Below, one piece after another: positions 31,401 to 39,267 of a DNA stretch of 56,376 nt. How positions within the stretch are numbered: the stretch's first letter is position 1; each line of letters starts with the position of its first letter. The translations under genes and the position numbers were made by a program. Where the stretch lies: assembly GCA_013297655.1 (NCBI GenBank), contig JAAFHV010000026.1, positions 1 to 56,376 on the forward strand, written 5' to 3'. The DNA comes from Myxococcales bacterium. GTDB lineage: Bacteria > Myxococcota_A > Polyangia > Polyangiales > Polyangiaceae. The notes under the pieces were generated by a model that saw nothing but the letters and a program-made list of their open reading frames with translations, made no database searches and was not told the origin of the DNA.

Positions 31401-31638
31401 GATCGGCGTTCGCGCCGATGTAGGCGGTGCGGACGGTGACGCTCGCGCTCTCGAGCTTCGGGTACTGGCGCACGTTCAACGTGCGGATCGCTTGCAGCCC
31501 CGCGATGATGATCACGAGGTTCACGACGATGGCGAGCACCGGCCGCTTGATGAAGATGTCGGTGAACCTGGAGCCGCTCTTCTCCGCCTCGTTCACGGTG
31601 GGCTCGTCGCTCTTCTTCGACTCGTTCGCGGCGCCCAT
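28438..31638 (-). CDS. RND-family multidrug efflux pump (HAE1 type)
   Basis: A 1066-residue inner-membrane proton antiporter that exports hydrophobic compounds. Twelve hydrophobic spans and two large periplasmic loops fit AcrB/MexB. Proton-relay residues are conserved: VGLVVDDAIVVVENVERH in TM4 (the Asp-Asp pair) and LVGLVSKNGILIVEFAN in TM10 (the Lys). The protein is 15-20 residues longer than AcrB, with an acidic C-terminal tail (EEAEDERHGEGEPLPAE). Its start overlaps the adaptor's stop (TGATG). No TolC gene is adjacent, and no local repressor is seen, so regulation is unknown. Confidence 0.95.
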   Translation of the reverse strand: MGAANESKKSDEPTVNEAEKSGSRFTDIFIKRPVLAIVVNLVIIIAGLQAIRTLNVRQYPKLESASVTVRTAYIGANADLVRGFITTPVEHAIAAADGIDYIESQSVQGLSTINVRLKLNVSAANALADISTRVNQVRADLPPEAEVPSISIEPSDGQMAAMYLSFDSPILEENQVTDYLLRVVQPRLSAIEGVQRADILGARTFAIRAWLKPERMASLGVSPAQVRQALAANNYLSAVGQTKASYVQVNLTASTDLKSVEEFKKLVIRQSGGALVRLEDVAEVVLGADTYEQDVRIDGRHAVFMGIWVLPNANSLDVIAKVRTEMAIVKNELPTGISGDIAFDSTTYIENAISEVRKTLLETVFIVVIVIFLFLGSLRSVLVPLVAIPVSLIGAVFLMQLFGFTLNLLTLLAVVLAVGLVVDDAIVVVENVERHMSEGKSPYEASILGARELVGPIVAMTITLAAVYAPVGFQGGLTGSLFREFAFTLAGAVLISGIVALTLSPMMASKLLKKHEAGRFQRLVDGGFERLKRGYARVLDATLAARRAVYIVWISLSILVVPMYVLAPAELAPNEDQGIVFGALDVPPNATLEQLTPYAVEMNRIFMQTPEFAQSFQFTFPNQGFGGMAVKPWEERKRTIFPIQEELNGKLGAIAGVRAPVFLPSALPSAGTFPLEVVLAGTGSHEDLLRFAEQLVDAAAKSGEFAFPPFTDVKIDQKTSEIVIDRDKVGSMGLTMQGVGADLASMLGGNFVNRFNIDGRAYKVIPQIERSARLTTEQLDQIYVSGPGGKLVPLSAIATIKNGVEPRTLNRFQQLNAIKISGVTIRSLDGGLKVLETEAKKILPPGYKLDYTGESRQLRQEEGKFLPAMGLAIVLIFLVLAAQFNSFRDPLVILAGSVPLAIFGAMIFTFLKFPGPPGMGFALTDSWTTTLNIYSQVGLVTLVGLVSKNGILIVEFANAEQEKGVAKLQAVRNAALSRLRPILMTSIATVVGHFPLTLVTGAGAVARNSIGIVLVGGMTIGTAFTLLVIPSVYMLIAKDHGKDARKATTEEAEDERHGEGEPLPAE

Positions 31639-32816
31639 CAGTGGTTCTCCAAGGCGGGGCTCAGCTTCGGATCGAGCTTCACGTCGTTGTTGATGACCAC
31701 ACCCGCGTTGTTGCGGAGCTTGAAAGCGCCGGCGGTGACGATCTCTTGCCCGAGCTTGACGCCTTCGAGGAGCGCGACAAAATCCCCACGACTTTCGCCT
31801 AGTTTCACGATCTGCTGGCGCGCGATCTTGGTGCCGGGGGGCCCTTCTTTCTTGTCCTCGACGACGAAGACGGAGTCGCCGTAAGAGGCGTGCACGACCG
31901 CGGTCTGGGGTACGACCACCACGGGCTTCGCTTGCTCGGCGAGGGTGATCGTCACGTTCGCGAACATGCCGGGACGGAGCTTGTCTTGCGCGTCGGCGAT
32001 CGTGGCGCGGAGCTTCATGCTGCGGGTCACCGCGTCCACGTTCGGCTCGATCGCGGCCACCGTGCCGGCGAACACCCCGCCGCCGTTCGCCGCCGTCACC
32101 GCCGCACCTCCGTCACCGGTCGCAGCCACCGCCGCCCCGGAGAGCGCGACCGAAATCTTCGTGCCCACCTTCACCTCGGCGGCGCGCTGCTGCGGCACCG
32201 AGAAGTCGACGTAGAGCGCGTCCTTCGACTCGAGCACCGTGATGACCGTGCCTGGCCCGAGGTACTGGCCCACGTTGACCGCGCGAATGCCGAGCTTGCC
32301 TGCGAACGGAGCGCGCACGGTCTTGCGAGCGATCTGCGCTTCGAGCGCGCCCAGATCGGCCTTCGCGGCCTTGAGCTGGGCTTCGTCGGTGTCGAGCTGC
32401 GCGGCAGGGACGGCCTGCTTCTCGACGAGGGCCTTGGTGCGCTCGGCGGTGAGGCTCGCGAGATCGCGGCGCGCCACGATCGACGCGAGCTGGGCGCGCT
32501 CGACGCGGCTGTCGAGCTCCACGAGCACGTCGCCTTGTTTCACCGTTCCGCCCGAGTCGAAGCGGATCGCCGCGACGACGCCGGGGACCTCCGTGCTGAT
32601 CGAGACGCCCTTGCCCGCCGTCACGCTGCCGACGGAGGTGAACGTGCCGTCCCACTTCTCTTCTCTCGCTGGCGCAGACGAGACGGTCTCCGGCGGCGCG
32701 CCTGCCTTCTCCATCTCCGCTCCCATTTTCATGAGCGACGAGATTTGCGCGAACTTGACGGCGCCGAGGCCGCCGAGGAGAGCGAGGACGAGCCCGATGG
32801 CGATGGCGTAGCGCAT
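31638..32816 (-). CDS. RND efflux periplasmic adaptor (membrane fusion protein)
   Basis: A 392-residue adaptor linking the RND pump to an outer-membrane channel. It starts with one membrane anchor (YAIAIGLVLALLGGLGAV), then a biotinyl-lipoyl-like half (GVSISTEVPGVVAAIRFDSGGTVKQGDVLVELD), a coiled-coil hairpin (DEAQLKAAKADLGALEAQIARK), the second lipoyl half (VRAPFAGKLGIRAVNVGQYL) and beta-barrel and membrane-proximal domains. A Gly/Ala-rich insertion near AAVAATGDGGAAVTAANGGG is unusual. ATG 32816 gives MRYAIA; the longer frame to 32954 is not supported. One-base overlap with the pump gene. Confidence 0.93.
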   Translation of the reverse strand: MRYAIAIGLVLALLGGLGAVKFAQISSLMKMGAEMEKAGAPPETVSSAPAREEKWDGTFTSVGSVTAGKGVSISTEVPGVVAAIRFDSGGTVKQGDVLVELDSRVERAQLASIVARRDLASLTAERTKALVEKQAVPAAQLDTDEAQLKAAKADLGALEAQIARKTVRAPFAGKLGIRAVNVGQYLGPGTVITVLESKDALYVDFSVPQQRAAEVKVGTKISVALSGAAVAATGDGGAAVTAANGGGVFAGTVAAIEPNVDAVTRSMKLRATIADAQDKLRPGMFANVTITLAEQAKPVVVVPQTAVVHASYGDSVFVVEDKKEGPPGTKIARQQIVKLGESRGDFVALLEGVKLGQEIVTAGAFKLRNNAGVVINNDVKLDPKLSPALENH

Positions 32817-32964
32817 GGCGAAGCTCCGATGCCACAGCCTCCTCGCTCGACGCAACCGCTGCGTAACCGTTGAGAATCTTTCCAATGAATGGGAGGCGAT
32901 TTGCCACAGCAAAAATGCAATCGAGGCTTGCGCGATTTCGTTTTCGGTGTGCACGAACCGGCAC

Positions 32965-33663
32965 TCAGGCGCGTTCGCGCACGTGCAACGTCACGCGGCC
33001 ATCGACGAGGCACGCAGGCAGCTCGCGCGCGGGGTGATCGTCGCCCCGACGGTCGCGTGGGAGCTCGGGGTGCTCACGGCAGGCCGCGCGGTAAATCGAA
33101 CGCGTGACCTCCATGCCTTCGACGAAGTAGCGCGGGTATCCGGCCTCGAGCTTCGCGCCGCGCCAGTGGCGCACGATCCCGTGGTTCTTTCCGCGAAAGA
33201 GGTGCTCCTCGATGTAGGGCCGGGTCGGATCGCCCCAGCGCTCCACGCCGTGGCGCACGTCGTCCTCGAATTCACGGAGCTCTTGCACCGCGCCCTCGTC
33301 GTCGCAGTAGATGTCGACCCCCGCGCCGCGCACGAAACGAGACGTCATGAGGAGCCTCCCGTTTCGGTCGAACTGCTTCGCGAGACCGTGCTGCTTGCCC
33401 GCGCGCCACGGCACCTGCCAGGACGATTGGCCATTTTCGTGGAGCTCGCGGTGGAGCCCGTGACACCTGCCGCGCGCGTCGAGGGGCTGCTCGATCCCAA
33501 CCGCGCCGTCGTCGTGCCAGCAGAGCCGGGCGAGGACACGATCGCCGAGCCGAAGCTCGCCACTCGTCTCGCGGAGGAGGTGAACCGTCCCGCCGTCGGG
33601 AGCCCACGTGGGCCTTTGCAGCGTCGCCTCGTCCAACTTCTTCGGCTTCTTCGCCTTTGCCAT
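32965..33663 (-). CDS. MORN-repeat-like protein
   Basis: A 232-residue protein containing several MORN_2-like units, for example GRCHGLHRELHENGQ, GKQHGLAKQFDRNGRLL, RHGVERW and NHGIVRHW. Such repeats, as in YwqK-type proteins, are beta-hairpin scaffolds for protein or lipid contact. The N-terminus is Lys-rich (AKAKKPKKLDEA) and no signal peptide is seen, suggesting a cytoplasmic location. It lies after the RND operon region on the same strand but 148 bp upstream of it and is divergent from the next lipoprotein gene. Function is unknown; the toxin-antitoxin link made for some MORN_2 proteins is not supported here. Confidence 0.7.
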   Translation of the reverse strand: MAKAKKPKKLDEATLQRPTWAPDGGTVHLLRETSGELRLGDRVLARLCWHDDGAVGIEQPLDARGRCHGLHRELHENGQSSWQVPWRAGKQHGLAKQFDRNGRLLMTSRFVRGAGVDIYCDDEGAVQELREFEDDVRHGVERWGDPTRPYIEEHLFRGKNHGIVRHWRGAKLEAGYPRYFVEGMEVTRSIYRAACREHPELPRDRRGDDHPARELPACLVDGRVTLHVRERA

Positions 33664-33851
33664 CGGCGGGAGGGTGCGCGGCGAAGGCCCTCGTCGCAAG
33701 CCACATGGGGTCCAACGCGGCCGCGAGAGCGCCGGCAACCGCGTGGAAACGCGCGCGCGCGCCGATGGCAACCGAGCGGGAACCAGGGGCCCGAAAGGCC
33801 TATTTTCCTCGACGCGCGCGGGAGGGCACGGCGGTTGCTGAGGCCCGCGCC

Positions 33852-34820
33852 ATGACCACCTCTCGCCCGACGCTCCTCTTGCTTCTTCTCGCGCTGTCGA
33901 CCTCCGCGTGCGGCGGCGTCGCGCTCGTGCCGGACCAAAGCACGACCGAGCCCACAAGCACGCCGCCCCCCGGACCGACCAACGGACCGAATCGACCCGA
34001 CCTGCCGCCCCCCGCGATCGACGAAGAGCCTCGTCCCGTCACGGAGCCGCAGTCGCCTTGCGACGTGAGCGCGCTCGCGTGGAGCTCCGGATCGTTCGCG
34101 CTCTCGACGATCGCGCTCCCATCGATGCGGCTCGCGCCCGTGGGGACGCTGCGTTGCTACGTGCCGCCGGGCTCGGGCGTGAACGTGGAGAGCCTCGTGG
34201 ACCTCACCGTCACGACCGAGGGGGTCGGATACGCGCTCACGATGAACGGGTATCTTGCACGCATCACCGTCGTGCCCGGCGCGCCATCGTGCGAGATCGT
34301 GACGCGCTTGCCCGAGGCGGAGACGCGTCGTTACCTCGGGATCGCGACGGTGAAAGGTCCGTCGGGGCGCGACGAGCTCGTGACCCTCCGCGCAGGCACG
34401 GCGGCCGAGTACCGCGACGACGGCGCTTACCACCACACCCTCGTCGCGATCGATCCGACGTCGCTCGCGAGCGAACCGCGAGGCACCGTCGACGCCGGCT
34501 CGTACCCCGATCACCTCGACGCGAGCGGGAGCGGCACGCTGCTCCTCCGCTACGCGAGCGACGTCGTGGAGGTGGGCCGCAACGGCGCGACGGTGCGCAC
34601 CTTTGCGCCACTCGGCCTCGCCAAGTGGCGCTCGACGCTCGCCACCCGCGACACCTGGTACGCGATCGGGGACGTGCACGACGCGCCGAACGGAGGCGGC
34701 TTGCCGACGTACGCGTACGATTTTGCGACCGGACGCACCACGAGCGGGCCGATGGTGACCCCCGCGGTGCAGTCGAACGGCCTCGTCGTCGGCGCCTCGT
34801 ATTGCGCTTCGACGCATTGA
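33852..34820 (+). CDS. Lipoprotein with proline-rich linker and possible beta-propeller fold
   Basis: A 322-residue predicted lipoprotein. The signal peptide (TLLLLLLALSTSAC) ends in a lipobox with Cys at residue 20. A Pro/Thr/Gly-rich linker (about 25-65) precedes a domain with repeated strand pairs: SLVDLTVTTEGVGYALTM, YLARITVV, RYLGIATVKGPSGRDELVTL, LLRYASDVVEV. This pattern resembles beta-propeller repeats seen in many myxobacterial surface lipoproteins, but no specific family is recognised. ATG 33852 was chosen because it starts the signal peptide. It and the next lipoprotein gene run in the same direction. Confidence 0.75.
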   Translation: MTTSRPTLLLLLLALSTSACGGVALVPDQSTTEPTSTPPPGPTNGPNRPDLPPPAIDEEPRPVTEPQSPCDVSALAWSSGSFALSTIALPSMRLAPVGTLRCYVPPGSGVNVESLVDLTVTTEGVGYALTMNGYLARITVVPGAPSCEIVTRLPEAETRRYLGIATVKGPSGRDELVTLRAGTAAEYRDDGAYHHTLVAIDPTSLASEPRGTVDAGSYPDHLDASGSGTLLLRYASDVVEVGRNGATVRTFAPLGLAKWRSTLATRDTWYAIGDVHDAPNGGGLPTYAYDFATGRTTSGPMVTPAVQSNGLVVGASYCASTH

Positions 34821-34892
34821 GCGAGATGTAGGTCCCGCGCGATCGTCGCAGCGTGCTTTCGCCGCGCGCGTGGGTCGCGTAAATTGAACGTT

Positions 34893-36056
34893 ATGCCCTT
34901 CTCTTCGCGCGTCGCGATCGTGGCCGCGCTCGGCGTGGTGGTGGCGGGCGCGTGCACCTTCTTGAACCCGCTCGACGGCTACACGGACGGCGACGCCGGC
35001 ACGCCCGTCGACGACGCGGGCACGAGCCTCGCCGACACGAGCGCGAGCGCGGACGCGAGCGTCACCGAAGATGGCGCGTCCGCCACGTGCAATCTACGTA
35101 AGGCCCCCGAGCGGGCGGAGGGCGGCGCCGGCGGTGGAACCCTCACCTTCGTCAACGCGCTCGACAGCTTCGAGTTCAGCGATCCGAGCGATCCCGCGAA
35201 GGCCAACCGCACCGGGCTCGATCTCGACGGGGTGTGCACCTGCCCCGGCACTCGCTCGTGCCGCCCGCTCAAGGGCGCCGGGATCTGCGACTACCCCGAC
35301 GGGGTCGACAACGCGGCGGGCGAGTTCTTCCTCTCGCTCTTCTCCGTCATCGGCCGAGAAGCCAACGAAACCGCGAAGATACGACGCGGCGAGCACGGGC
35401 TCGTCGTCCGCTTGCGCAACTACAACGGCCTCCCCGACGACGACGAGGTCGAGGTCGCGATCTTCAACAGCTTCGGCCTCGACATCCCCGCCGACGCCGG
35501 CCTCCCCGACGGCGCCGCGCCGGTCCCCAAGTTCGACGGCACCGATCGCTGGACGATCGATTCGAAGTCGCTGCTCGGCGGAGCCGCGTACGTGCCCAAC
35601 ATCGTCGACGCGCGCGCGTACGTGCGCGGCGGGGTCGTCGTCGGCAAGGTGAACAACTCGATCCGGATCGGCCCGTATATCGTCCCCATCACCGCGGGCG
35701 TCCTCACCGCGCGGCTCAAGAAGATGGGCGACTCGTTCGGCGTCGACGAGGGCATCGTCTCGGGCCGGTCGAACGCGCGCGAGCTGCTCACCGCGCTCGA
35801 GAACGTGCCGAACCCGCTCGACAAGTCGAAGTACCTCTGCGGCGCAGACGCGGTGTTCACGAACCTCCGCGACCGCTTCTGCGCGAACCTCGACGTCGCC
35901 ACCGATCCGACCCTCGACGGCAAAGAGTCTCCCTGCGACGCCGCGTCGTTCTCCATTCGGTTCACGTCGTCGCCCGCCGAGCTCGGAAAAGTGGTCGACA
36001 CCGGCGCGCCACGGAAGCCGTGCGGCGAGAGCTGGGTCGCGACCTGCCCGCAGTGA
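34893..36056 (+). CDS. Hypothetical lipoprotein with Asp/Ala-rich linker
   Basis: A 387-residue predicted lipoprotein. Signal peptide RVAIVAALGVVVAGAC ends in a lipobox (AGAC). A spacer rich in Asp, Ala, Gly and Ser follows, then a larger domain with several Cys residues (ATCNLRK, CTCPGTRSCRPL, GICDYPDG, LCGADAVF, RFCANLD, SPCDAAS, KPCGESW). The motif DLDGVCTCPG followed by a Cys-rich loop resembles metazoan-like or myxobacterial secreted modules. Sequences LEFSDPSDPAKAN and ITAGVLTARL suggest a carbohydrate- or ligand-binding sandwich, but no family is certain. ATG 34893 was preferred over TTG 34884. Confidence 0.75.
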   Translation: MPFSSRVAIVAALGVVVAGACTFLNPLDGYTDGDAGTPVDDAGTSLADTSASADASVTEDGASATCNLRKAPERAEGGAGGGTLTFVNALDSFEFSDPSDPAKANRTGLDLDGVCTCPGTRSCRPLKGAGICDYPDGVDNAAGEFFLSLFSVIGREANETAKIRRGEHGLVVRLRNYNGLPDDDEVEVAIFNSFGLDIPADAGLPDGAAPVPKFDGTDRWTIDSKSLLGGAAYVPNIVDARAYVRGGVVVGKVNNSIRIGPYIVPITAGVLTARLKKMGDSFGVDEGIVSGRSNARELLTALENVPNPLDKSKYLCGADAVFTNLRDRFCANLDVATDPTLDGKESPCDAASFSIRFTSSPAELGKVVDTGAPRKPCGESWVATCPQ

Positions 36057-36079
36057 GCCCCGAACGCGGGCGCGCTTCT

Positions 36080-37069
36080 CTAGAATCGACCGCCGAGCCC
36101 GCCCATCGCGCCGCCCTCGACCCCGAAGAACCAGGGTGAAACCGCGGTTTTTTGGCCAGACGCCGGCGCGGGAGGGAGGGAGCGTCGTTTCATCTCGAAG
36201 CGCTCGGGCACGTAGCTCCACTGCGCCTGCGCGATGCCGACGAGACCGGTGAACGCGAGCGCGCCGACCATCGTCAGGTTCGCGGTGCGAATCGTCACCG
36301 CGCGATCGCGGTAAGCCTGCGCGATGCGATCGGGATCGCCGCGCGAGAGCTCGTCTTCTTTGCTCGATTGGGCGGAGAGGTAGAGCGGGAGCGTGATCAT
36401 CGTTCCGAGGACGAGCGCGCTCTCGACGCCGAGGAAGATCGCGCCGAGCCCGGTTTGCCCGTTTTGGAACTGGCCTGCGCCGAACGGCACGAGCGCGAAG
36501 AGACGCGAGCTCCGCACCGTGATGCGCTCCTCGGTCGCCAGCTCTTGCACGCGGAGGAGCCACGCCTCACGCGCCTTTCGATCGGCGTCCTCCCGTGCTT
36601 TTCGTTCGGCGTCGAGGCGGGCGCGCTCGGCCGAGGCCGCGTTCAGCTTCGCGCGGAGCTGCCCGCGCGTGTCGATGAACAAGTTGATGACCTCGGTCGG
36701 GAACGTGAGCGGATCCGGCTCGTAGAGCTGGTCGTCCAAGAGCAACGTCTCGAAGAGCCCCGCCGCTGCGTCGCGGTTCCGCTGCGCGACCGCGATCGCC
36801 CCGAGGTACATCCGCGCGAGCGACGTCTGCGCCGAATCGCGGCCCGTCTCTTGGGGATCGAGCACCTTGCGAAAGTGCGTCTCGGCCTCGCCGAGGTTCT
36901 TCGCGACGTAGGCGGCGCGGCCCTTGTCGAGCTCCGCTTGCACGTCGGCCCACACGACGCGGGGAGCCGCGAGCAAGGCGCAGCCGATCGCCCACCCGAA
37001 GGCGACTCTCCGCCAGAAATGCCTACGGTTTCCGGTACGCCGTCCCACGACCACGCCAGAATCGCACAA
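36080..37069 (-). CDS. TPR-containing exported membrane protein
   Basis: A 329-residue protein with an N-terminal signal segment (VAFGWAIGCALLAAPRVVWA), then TPR-like helices (ELDKGRAAYVAKNLGEAETHFRKVL and YLGAIAVAQRNRDAAAGLFETLL), a coiled-coil stretch (RAKLNAASAERARLDAERKAREDADRKARE), and two transmembrane spans in the C-terminal half (LGAIFLGVESALVLGTMITL and MVGALAFTGLVGIAQA). This layout is frequent in Myxococcota, where such proteins lie near kinases and lipoproteins. The C-terminus ends in VEGGAMGGLGGRF. It is transcribed together with the Ser/Thr kinase upstream. Function unknown. Confidence 0.8.
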   Translation of the reverse strand: MCDSGVVVGRRTGNRRHFWRRVAFGWAIGCALLAAPRVVWADVQAELDKGRAAYVAKNLGEAETHFRKVLDPQETGRDSAQTSLARMYLGAIAVAQRNRDAAAGLFETLLLDDQLYEPDPLTFPTEVINLFIDTRGQLRAKLNAASAERARLDAERKAREDADRKAREAWLLRVQELATEERITVRSSRLFALVPFGAGQFQNGQTGLGAIFLGVESALVLGTMITLPLYLSAQSSKEDELSRGDPDRIAQAYRDRAVTIRTANLTMVGALAFTGLVGIAQAQWSYVPERFEMKRRSLPPAPASGQKTAVSPWFFGVEGGAMGGLGGRF

Positions 37070-37136
37070 GATGGCATCGGCGTGGGAGCGTGTAGGAAAT
37101 CGGCGCTATCTATCGGCGTTTTTGCCTAAGTGAGCG

Positions 37137-38963
37137 TCACTCCTGGGCGAACGCGATGCGGGAGAGGGTGCCGCCCTTGAGCTGCACCCGTGTCTTGCGC
37201 TGCGTCTCGAGCTCCACCACGTAGACGTCCTCGTAGGCGGGGCCGCCGATCGGCATCGGGACGTTTACCGTGGAGCCCGCGCGGAAGGTCATGTTGGGCC
37301 GCTTGTCGATGCCGTACGAGTGATCGGAGCGGCCCTCGACGAAGAGCTGAGCGTCGCGGATGCGGAGCGCCACCTCGACGCGCACGGGCCCCTCGCCGGC
37401 CGGCACGACGCGCTTGTCCGGGACACATAGGTTCGCGCGGCACGCGAACATGAGCTCGTGCGGCTGATCGTCGATCGTGATGACACGATCGGGGCTCACG
37501 TCGCCGGACGGAGTGCCGTCGATCGCGAGGAGCACCCCCTGCGCGGGGACCACGCTCGCGAAGCCGAGGACCCGTGTCTTTGGCGCCGCAGACGGCTTCG
37601 GCACGACCACCGTGGGCCGCGCGACCGGTCGCGACGCGGAGGACGACGCCGCGCTCGACGCGCTCGGGATGACGGGAGGCTCCGACGACCTCGCGGGCGG
37701 GAGCAGCACCGACGTGACCGACGTGACGGCGTGTGGCGGCGGGCGAAGCGTACGCGTGAGGCCGAACGCGCTCGAGCCGAGCACGACACCGGCGAGCACG
37801 AGGGGCAAGACCCGCTTCGCGAGCGCGCGACGTTCCTCCGAGCGCCGAAGGCCGGTGACGAGACGAATCAGCTTGGCGTCGTGGGGAGCGAACGCGAGCG
37901 CGCGGTTGTAATCGGCGGCCGCCGCGAGCAGGTCGCCCTTCGCGCGCTCACCGTCACCGAGGGCGCGCAGCTTCGTCACCATCTGGGCGGCGTGCTCGTC
38001 CTCGTATTCGCCAGGAGCGTCGAAAAACGCCTCCACGTCGAGGCGCGGATCGGTCACGTCGAGGCGCTTCAGCTCGTCGCACAGGGCGTCGCGCATAGCG
38101 CGGACCGAGGGAAAGCGGTCCTTTGGCTCGCGCGCGAGGGCACGATCGCAGATGCGCGAGAACGCAGTCCCGACGACCGGGCGCTCCTGTTCGGCCTTCG
38201 TGTAGACCCCTTCGAGCACGCGGCGAAGCACTTGCGCCGGGTTCTGTCCCTCGAACGGGAGGTGACCGACGAGGCACTCGTAGAGGAGCACTCCGGCCCC
38301 GAAGACGTCGGCGCGCTCGTCGACGTCGGTGCCTTCGATTTGCTCCGGCGCCATGTGGGCGGGGCTGCCGAGCACCTGCCCGGTCGACGTGACCCCTTGC
38401 GCGTCGAGGAGCTTCGCGATGCCAAAATCGGTGAGCTTTATCCGCACCCGCGCGAGGTCGCCAGAAGCGTCGCGCGCCGCTTCGCTGGCGGTGGCCTCTC
38501 GGTGCTCGACGAGCACGTTCTCCGGCTTCACGTCGCGGTGAACCACGCCGGCCTCGTGCGCGCTGGAGAGGGCGGCGAGCACGTCGATGACGATCGCGAC
38601 ACCGACTTCGGGAGGCAGCGCGCCATGGGTGGCGAGCACCTTTCGAAGACTGGGACCGCGCACGAGCTCCACGACGAGGAACTGCTCTGCGTCGTCCTCC
38701 CCCGAGACGTCGAACACCTCGACGATGTTGGGGTGACGCAGCATCGCCACGGCGCGCGCCTCGGTCGCGAAACGAACCGCGACCTCGGTGGAGTCGCGGA
38801 GGTGGGCGTGGAGGAGCTTCACCGCGACGTCGCGGCCGAGCCGCGGATCGTGGGCCCGGTAGACCGTAGCCATGCCGCCGTGTCCGAGCTCCTCGATCAC
38901 CTCGTATTTTGCGAGGGACGGGAGCCGCGGCGCACGCGGAACGGGGCTCGTTTTCGCCACCAT
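37137..38963 (-). CDS. Ser/Thr protein kinase with PEGA-like periplasmic domain
   Basis: A 608-residue Hanks-type kinase. Kinase domain about 16-285: glycine loop ELGHGGMATVYRAHD, catalytic lysine VAVKLLHAHL, loop HRDVKPENVLVEH, DFGIAKLL and APEQIEG. A helical segment and transmembrane span (VLPLVLAGVVLGSSAFGL, about 388-409) lead to a Pro/Ser-rich linker and a beta-rich C-terminal domain containing VLLAIDGTPSGDVSPDRVITIDDQPHEL, which resembles PEGA repeats. It may sense an external or envelope signal. ATG 38963 begins MVAKTSP. The gene is followed by the TPR membrane protein and preceded by the 91-bp repeat element. Confidence 0.93.
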   Translation of the reverse strand: MVAKTSPVPRAPRLPSLAKYEVIEELGHGGMATVYRAHDPRLGRDVAVKLLHAHLRDSTEVAVRFATEARAVAMLRHPNIVEVFDVSGEDDAEQFLVVELVRGPSLRKVLATHGALPPEVGVAIVIDVLAALSSAHEAGVVHRDVKPENVLVEHREATASEAARDASGDLARVRIKLTDFGIAKLLDAQGVTSTGQVLGSPAHMAPEQIEGTDVDERADVFGAGVLLYECLVGHLPFEGQNPAQVLRRVLEGVYTKAEQERPVVGTAFSRICDRALAREPKDRFPSVRAMRDALCDELKRLDVTDPRLDVEAFFDAPGEYEDEHAAQMVTKLRALGDGERAKGDLLAAAADYNRALAFAPHDAKLIRLVTGLRRSEERRALAKRVLPLVLAGVVLGSSAFGLTRTLRPPPHAVTSVTSVLLPPARSSEPPVIPSASSAASSSASRPVARPTVVVPKPSAAPKTRVLGFASVVPAQGVLLAIDGTPSGDVSPDRVITIDDQPHELMFACRANLCVPDKRVVPAGEGPVRVEVALRIRDAQLFVEGRSDHSYGIDKRPNMTFRAGSTVNVPMPIGGPAYEDVYVVELETQRKTRVQLKGGTLSRIAFAQE

Positions 38964-39267
38964 GGCCGCTTTACGTTAGCGTTTTTTCGGACGCGCGGAG
39001 CACCTTCGCGAAAAACGCGAGCGCCCTCCAAGGCAGGGGTGAGGCCCCCGCCGGCGAAGAGACACTCAGGCGAGAGCGCTTCGTGGCGTCGCTCGGTCCT
39101 GCGGACCTCCCTCCCCACCGTCCATCGTGCCCCCTGTACGAGCTGCGCTCGTACGGTCGGCACGGATGGGTTCGTGGCGTCGCTCGGTCCTGCGGACCTC
39201 CCTCCCCACGGTCCATCGTGCCCCCCGTACGAGCTGCGCTCGTACGGTTGGCACGGGTTGGTTCGGC
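38964..39267. other. Intergenic region containing the 91-bp repeat
   Basis: About 304 bases between the FHA-sigma54 gene stop (39268) and the kinase start (38963), both minus strand. It should hold the activator's terminator and the kinase promoter. Most of the right two thirds is the tandem repeat element; the left third shows no clear promoter. No gene is supported. Confidence 0.5.
39080..39261. repeat. Two tandem 91-bp units, each with nested hairpins
   Basis: Copies start at 39080 and 39171 with TTCGTGGCGTCGCTCGG. Each unit contains GTACGAG-CTGCG-CTCGTAC (39136-39154 and 39227-39245) flanked by GTGCC and GGCAC, which extend the stem, plus a smaller GGTCC-TGC-GGACC hairpin. Only a few bases differ between copies. 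It follows a sigma54 activator gene and precedes a kinase gene. It may be a dispersed element of this genome rather than a simple terminator. Confidence 0.85.
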
